Of a DNA stretch of 64,000 nucleotides, positions 59,800-64,000 are shown in pieces; the first letter of the stretch is position 1; every line of letters begins with the position of its first letter. The position numbers and the translations under genes are program-made. This DNA is from UBA1479 sp963976055 (lineage in GTDB: Bacteria > Pseudomonadota > Alphaproteobacteria > Rhodospirillales > Casp-alpha2). The notes below the pieces were generated by a model, which did not search any database, was not told the DNA's origin, and was given only the letters and a program-made list of their open reading frames with translations. The stretch lies in NCBI GenBank assembly GCA_963976055.1, contig CAXBJB010000003.1:248001-312000 (forward strand), read 5' to 3'.

Positions 59800-60819
59800 C
59801 TAGAACACCAGTTCGCCTTCTTCGTCGCCGGTGGCGATGACGATTTCGCCACTGTCGGCCAGGTTCTTGGCGACCTGCACGATGGCCGACTGGGCCTCGT
59901 CCACGTCCTTCAGACGCACAGCGCCCATGGCCTCCATGTCTTCCTTCATCATCTTGCCGGCGCGCTCCGACATGTTGGAGAAGAACAGGTCCTTGACCTC
60001 GTCCGACGCCCCCTTGAGGGCCAGCGCCAGCTGTTCCTTCTCGACCTGACGCAGCAGCGTCTGGATGCCGCCCGGGTCGACCTTGATCAGATCGTCGAAG
60101 GTGAACATCAGCTGCTTGATGCGCTCGGCGCTCTCGCGGTTGCGTTCCTCGAGCGCCGTCATGAAGCGGTTTTCCGTGTTGCGGTCGAGCGAGTTGAAGA
60201 TGTCGGCCATCAACTCGTGGCTGTCGCGCCGGGCCGTGCGCGCCAGGTTGGTCATGAATTCGTTGCGCAGCGTGCGCTCGACATGGTCGATCACATCCTT
60301 CTGCACGGCTTCCATGCGCAGCAGGCGCATGATCACTTCCATGGCGAAGTTTTCCGGCAACAGGGCAAGAACACGGGCGGCATGGTCGGTGCGGATGCGC
60401 GACAGGATGACGGCGACGGTCTGCGGATATTCGTTCTTCAGATAATTGGCGAGCACCGCTTCGTTCACGTTGCCCATCTTGTCCCACATGGTGCGGCCGG
60501 CGGGGCCGCGCATTTCTTCCATGATGTTGTCGACGCGCTCGCCCGACAGGGCCGCCTTCAACAGGCGTTCGGCGGCGTCGATGGAGCCGACCAGGCCGCC
60601 GGCCGACGACAGCTTGTCGGCGAATTCGACGAACAGCCGTTCGATGACAGAGGAATGGACATTGCCGAGCGACGACATGGCGGCGGACAGTTCGCGGATT
60701 TCCTCGTCGTCCATGCGTTCGAACAGCATGGCCGCCTGGTCCTGGTGCAGGGACAGCAGGAAGATCGCCGCCTTTTCGGTGCCCGATAGGGCTCGGTAGT
60801 CGTCCTTGATGCGGGCCAT
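59800..60819 (-). CDS. fliG: Flagellar motor switch protein FliG
   Basis: FliG joins the MS ring to the C-ring and is the torque target of the stator. The 339-residue protein has the N-terminal FliF-binding domain (LSGTEKAAIFLLSLHQDQAAMLFERMDDEE in segments), the EHPQ-like middle (KNEYPQTVAVILSRI) and the C-terminal charged helix (DEVKDLFFSNMSERAGKMMKEDME in segments) for stator contact. Length and gene order fliF-fliG-fliH agree with other species. Confidence 0.97.
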   Translation of the reverse strand: MARIKDDYRALSGTEKAAIFLLSLHQDQAAMLFERMDDEEIRELSAAMSSLGNVHSSVIERLFVEFADKLSSAGGLVGSIDAAERLLKAALSGERVDNIMEEMRGPAGRTMWDKMGNVNEAVLANYLKNEYPQTVAVILSRIRTDHAARVLALLPENFAMEVIMRLLRMEAVQKDVIDHVERTLRNEFMTNLARTARRDSHELMADIFNSLDRNTENRFMTALEERNRESAERIKQLMFTFDDLIKVDPGGIQTLLRQVEKEQLALALKGASDEVKDLFFSNMSERAGKMMKEDMEAMGAVRLKDVDEAQSAIVQVAKNLADSGEIVIATGDEEGELVF

Positions 60820-60885
60820 TGACCTGCTTCTCCTCGCCCTCGGCTCTCTTCCGCGTTGTACGGGGAAGGGGCCGGGGGCCTTCGC

Positions 60886-62526
60886 TTACGCTTCCTGGTA
60901 CATCCAGGCCCGAATGATGGAAAGGGCCTCTTCCGGGTGTTTCTCGACGATCTCGCCGACCTTCTTGACCGAGGACGCCTTGACGCGGCCCTCGACGCGG
61001 TCGATGTCGATGAGTTCCTCGAACTGCTCCTCTTCCATTTCGGCCGGGGCGGGCGCCGACGGTCCGCCCAGAAGGCCGGCGGCATGGGAGCTGGTATCCG
61101 CCAGCAGGCGGCCCGCGGCCTCCTGCGCCGACGGAATGGATTCAAATGCCCGGCTGACCAGCGGGCGCACGACCAGCAGGATCACCAGGATACCCAGGAT
61201 ACTCAGAACCAGGATTTCCGCCAAGCGCAGCAGATCGTTCTTGCCCAGGCCGAAGAACAGTTCCAGGGGCTCTTCAAACTTGACCGGCGAGGTGAATTCC
61301 ATGTTCACGACCTCGACGGAGTCGCCGCGGTCAGCGTCGAAACCTATGGTCGAGCGCACGAGGGTGGACAGCAGTTCCATCTGTTCCGCGGGGCGCGGCG
61401 TATAGGTCGGGTTGCCGTCCTTGTCCTTGCCCTGGATGCCGTTGACCAGGACCGCGACGGTGACCCGTTTGAGGGCGCCATCGGTCTTCACGTGGTTGAC
61501 GGTCTTCTTCGAGATCTCGAAGTTGACCGTTTCTTCGGTCGAGCTTTCGTCGGATTGGGCGCGAGCGCCTTCACCGCCGCCGGGGGCGGCGTCGGGCAGG
61601 TTGGTGCCCACGGTGACGGCATCGGTTTCAGATTCTTGATTTCGGGCTGCCCGTTCCACGGTTTGGGTCGACCGCACGACCTGGCCGTCCGGATTATAGA
61701 TTTCTTCCGTGGTGGACACCCGGTCGAAATCCATATCGGCATTGACTTCGGCCCGGACGTTTCCGAAACCAACGGTCTTTTCAAGAAGTTCTTCGATCGT
61801 CCGTGCCATGCGGGCCTCGACGCCGCGGCGCCGTTCCTCATTCTTCGCGGCAATCGTGTTGACCGACTGGTCGTCTTCGAACCCGGGCGACAGCAACTTG
61901 CCCTTGTCGTCGATGATCGTGATGCGGCCCGGTTTCAGGCCCGGCACGGCGGAGGCCACCAGGTTCTGCACGGCGGAGACCTGTTCGTGGTCCAGGCGCT
62001 TGCTGCTGCGCATGGCCAGCACGACCGAGGCGCTGGGCTGCTGCTCTTCGCGCGAAAACAGCTGCCGGCGGGGCATCACAAGGTGCACACGCGCGCGGTG
62101 GACGATTTCCATGGACTGGATGGTACGGCCCAGTTCGCCTTCCAGGGCGCGGCGCAGGTTCACGTTCTGCAGGAAATCGGTGGTGCCGAGGGTGTCGGTC
62201 TCGTCGAAAATCTCGAACCCGACCTTGCCGCCCACAGGCAGACCGCGGTCGGCCATTTTCAACCGCAGTTCCAAGGCCTTGTCGGCCGGGACCCAGACGG
62301 AGGTGCCCTGGTCGCGGACTTCCGCGGGAAAGCCCAGGCGGCCGACTTCAGCGGCGATGGTGTTTGAATCGGTGGCGTTCAATTCGCTGAACAACAGCGC
62401 CATGTTGGGTTGGCCCAGCTTGGTCAGCAGGAAGATGAAGAACCCGAGCATCAGGAACATCACCCCGCCCATCATGGCGAGGCGGACCGGTCCCAGACCG
62501 CGCATTGCTTGAGTAAGTGCTTCCAC
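60886..62526 (-). CDS. fliF: Flagellar MS-ring protein FliF
   Basis: FliF forms the MS ring in the inner membrane, the base of the flagellum. It has an N-terminal transmembrane helix (LAMMGGVMFLMLGFFIFLLT), a large periplasmic part with ring-building motifs (RRALEGELGRTIQSMEIVHRARVHLVMPRRQLFSREEQQ in segments), a second helix (RLAEILVLSILGILVILLVV) and the C-terminal FliG-binding tail ending RAWMYQEA. 546 residues is normal. It is the first structural gene of the block; the 169-bp gap upstream holds a palindrome and the sciP 3' end. Confidence 0.96.
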   Translation of the reverse strand: MEALTQAMRGLGPVRLAMMGGVMFLMLGFFIFLLTKLGQPNMALLFSELNATDSNTIAAEVGRLGFPAEVRDQGTSVWVPADKALELRLKMADRGLPVGGKVGFEIFDETDTLGTTDFLQNVNLRRALEGELGRTIQSMEIVHRARVHLVMPRRQLFSREEQQPSASVVLAMRSSKRLDHEQVSAVQNLVASAVPGLKPGRITIIDDKGKLLSPGFEDDQSVNTIAAKNEERRRGVEARMARTIEELLEKTVGFGNVRAEVNADMDFDRVSTTEEIYNPDGQVVRSTQTVERAARNQESETDAVTVGTNLPDAAPGGGEGARAQSDESSTEETVNFEISKKTVNHVKTDGALKRVTVAVLVNGIQGKDKDGNPTYTPRPAEQMELLSTLVRSTIGFDADRGDSVEVVNMEFTSPVKFEEPLELFFGLGKNDLLRLAEILVLSILGILVILLVVRPLVSRAFESIPSAQEAAGRLLADTSSHAAGLLGGPSAPAPAEMEEEQFEELIDIDRVEGRVKASSVKKVGEIVEKHPEEALSIIRAWMYQEA

Positions 62527-62660
62527 TTGCGTCCCCCGTGGTTGCAGGAGTGTAAACCAGCTGGTTTCCCAAACGGCTCCGGGCGTTATGTAGCGCCCCG
62601 AACGATCAGGAATTCCGTTGTTTGCAGGTTATTGGGGGGGCAGTGAACAAGTGGTTAACG

Positions 62661-62679
62661 GTGGGCAATTTTTGCCCAC
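62661..62679. promoter_or_regulatory. Perfect palindrome between sciP and fliF
   Basis: GTGGGCAA-TTT-TTGCCCAC is a perfect 8-bp inverted repeat in the intergenic region upstream of fliF and just after sciP. It could be an operator (for FlbD, which acts at the fliF promoter in Caulobacter, or another regulator) or a terminator for sciP, though no T-run follows on the minus strand. A GTTAAC lies 5 bp away. Confidence 0.5.
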
Positions 62680-62695
62680 CTGGGGACCGGCGACG

Positions 62696-63052
62696 TCAGT
62701 TGCGGACGGCGAGGTCCGGGCGCTGCGACTTGCGCTGCGCGATGTTGCGGTACACCTGAGTCCGGGTCGTGTGCAGACCCTTGAGACCGTGATCGTCGAT
62801 CAGGCGTTCCCAGGTGCGGTATTCATCCTCGGACAGGGAGTAGCGCCGGCAGGCGTCCTGCAGGGACAATAGCCCACCGCGCACGGCGGAGACGACTTCG
62901 GCCTTGCGCCGGGCGACCCACCGTTTGGTGCCGGGCGGGGGCAGGTCCTCCAACCGCATGGGTTGTCCCAGTGGGCTCAGCGGTTCGACGTTGCCGCCTC
63001 CGGCTGAACGTCCGTTCCGAGCATCCTGGTTATGGCGCTTGAGCAAGGTCAT
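62696..63052 (-). CDS. sciP: CtrA inhibitor SciP (DUF1153)
   Basis: SciP binds CtrA at its promoters and blocks its activation in G1 in Caulobacter. This 118-residue protein carries the DUF1153 helix-turn-helix core in its last 80 residues: LPPPGTKRWVARRKAEVVSAV, LSLQDACRRYSLSEDEYRTW and LIDDHGLKGLHTTR. The N-terminal 35 residues are polar. It is somewhat longer than Caulobacter SciP (about 93 residues); a later start is possible. It lies directly upstream of fliF on the same strand. Confidence 0.88.
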   Translation of the reverse strand: MTLLKRHNQDARNGRSAGGGNVEPLSPLGQPMRLEDLPPPGTKRWVARRKAEVVSAVRGGLLSLQDACRRYSLSEDEYRTWERLIDDHGLKGLHTTRTQVYRNIAQRKSQRPDLAVRN

Positions 63053-63324
63053 GATGGTAACTCGTGTTCCGTCTTCCCTGGCGGCGGTGTGTCCGCTTGT
63101 CCGTTAGTGAAACCCAGTTTAGGGGTCGGACCTTTAAAGAAAGGCTAAAGAGCAGCGTTAATTTTTCCTGAATTCGAGGGTAGGCCGTTGAACTTCCGGA
63201 CACATGTCGAACGCGCATGCGCCAGCCACCAAAAGGGCACGACAAGGCTACTCCTTTGGCGGGCGGATCGTGGAATGAGCATGAAAATGGCGCACGGTAA
63301 CCCGGCCGTGCGGCAGCAAAATGG

Positions 63325-64000
63325 TCAGGGCAAGGCGCGGTGGAGCCGAGCGATTTCACGTCCCAACCGGACCATTTCCGCGAATTCTTCAGGCGTGGCG
63401 CTCAACGCATGATCCTTGACCACCTGCGATGCTTTGTTCAGCGTGAAATGCTTCTCGATGAAATGGGCGCCTCGGGCGATCGCCATCAGGGCCGCGGCAG
63501 ACCCTTGATAATGGCAGCTATATCCGAAATACGTATCTTCGCCGTACCGTTCGGGGAATCCCACGAGATCTTCTGGAAAGCTCGGATAGCGGGAACGGCA
63601 AAATATGTAGCGCAGGTTTCCCCCCGGGGGGCCGAATGGCCAATCCTCGCCGGTCCACATGCCGAGCGAGACGAAGGTTTCTTTTCCGGAATCAATCAGG
63701 CGCTGGACCAGATCCGGATGGTCGATGACAGTGCGCGAGGCAACCTTGAATCTGCTAAGGCCCGCAGCTTCCGCAAGAGGCAGGGCTTCCGGTTTGATGA
63801 TCGAGGCCAACAGCTCGATTTCGTGGAAATCGCACCATTTGCGCAACGCAATCGCGCGTTCCGGGGTGATGCAGTTGATTTCATCTGGTTTGTCGCGCCA
63901 GCCGAACTGAAACTTCGCGACGTCGGCGCCGGCAGCCTTCGCGCGACGGATCATCTCGTATACGAGATTGAAGTTTCCGTCATGGTTGACGCCGATTTCG
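63325..64000 (-). CDS. NeuB-family nonulosonic (sialic-type) acid synthase, N-terminus outside window
   Basis: NeuB-type enzymes join phosphoenolpyruvate to an N-acetylated hexose to make sialic, pseudaminic or legionaminic acid. Visible pieces are EIGVNHDGNF at the window edge, ADVAKFQFG, FKVASRTV, GYSCHYQGSAAALMAIARGAHFIEKHF in segments, and KDHALSATPEEF. The usual GYSDH reads GYSCH. The frame remains open at 64000 and the start lies beyond. The C-terminal antifreeze-like domain of NeuB is absent: the protein stops soon after the barrel, unless continued elsewhere. Location next to flagellar genes suggests flagellin glycosylation. Confidence 0.85.
   Translation of the reverse strand, partial: EIGVNHDGNFNLVYEMIRRAKAAGADVAKFQFGWRDKPDEINCITPERAIALRKWCDFHEIELLASIIKPEALPLAEAAGLSRFKVASRTVIDHPDLVQRLIDSGKETFVSLGMWTGEDWPFGPPGGNLRYIFCRSRYPSFPEDLVGFPERYGEDTYFGYSCHYQGSAAALMAIARGAHFIEKHFTLNKASQVVKDHALSATPEEFAEMVRLGREIARLHRALP

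Overview
This 64 kb window comes from the chromosome of a GC-rich, flagellated alphaproteobacterium, most likely of the Rhodospirillales type. The evidence is the full alphaproteobacterial cell-cycle and flagellar regulator set (ChpT, CtrA, a DUF1153/SciP protein and FlbD), the flagellar gene order fliF-fliG-fliH-fliN-mot-flbD-flhA-flhF, and high-GC coding sequence nearly throughout. No rRNA, tRNA, CRISPR array, prophage or insertion sequence was found. Genus and species cannot be decided from the window.

Region 1 (1-18.1 kb) is a mixed metabolic and regulatory stretch. It holds the 3' part of an RhlE-type DEAD-box helicase, a phospholipase C-like protein, a class II glutamine amidotransferase, an SDR oxidoreductase, an unusual response regulator, an orphan PhnN, an OmpA-like protein, an O-methyltransferase, several small conserved proteins, pyrD, an AbrB-family membrane protein with NAD kinase, a TetR regulator, a parDE-like module whose toxin frame lacks its normal stop, and an MFS transporter. 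It ends with a TauD/TfdA dioxygenase divergent from an IclR regulator.

Region 2 (18.1-40.8 kb) is built around formate oxidation. moaA, mobA and fdhD serve molybdenum cofactor synthesis and formate dehydrogenase (FDH) maturation. A 703-residue multi-cluster ferredoxin, DUF3305, DUF3306 and a TorD-like chaperone are the usual companions of a Tat-exported respiratory FDH. That enzyme follows on the plus strand: a small Tat protein, the catalytic subunit, the four-cluster Fe-S subunit, a small lipoprotein and the cytochrome b subunit. A second, soluble NAD-linked FDH (FdsA plus a fused FdsG-FdsB) is encoded on the minus strand and converges on the first at a shared bidirectional terminator. Both catalytic subunits carry Cys where other FDHs carry selenocysteine. 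Unrelated genes are interspersed, including one AT-rich singleton of unknown function (24.2-25.1 kb) that looks acquired.

Region 3 (41.1-63.1 kb) is the motility and CtrA-control locus: chpT; a chemotaxis operon (cheA hybrid, cheY, cheB, cheR, with no cheW between them); ctrA divergent from fliI-fliJ; then a long minus-strand flagellar block from sciP and fliF down to flhF, a FliK-like gene and a degenerate QueF-like gene. The CtrA phosphorelay protein (ChpT), CtrA, its inhibitor SciP and the late-gene activator FlbD therefore sit next to the structural genes they are known to control in Caulobacter. The window closes with a truncated NeuB-type sialic/nonulosonic acid synthase, which may supply flagellin glycosylation.

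The observations most worth following are the QueF-like protein lacking the catalytic Cys inside the flagellar cluster, the cheW-less chemotaxis operon whose CheA has two CheW-like regions and a duplicated linker, the unknown small genes around the respiratory FDH, the FdsG-FdsB fusion, the AT-rich singleton, the stop-less ParE frame, and several perfect palindromes in front of regulated genes.
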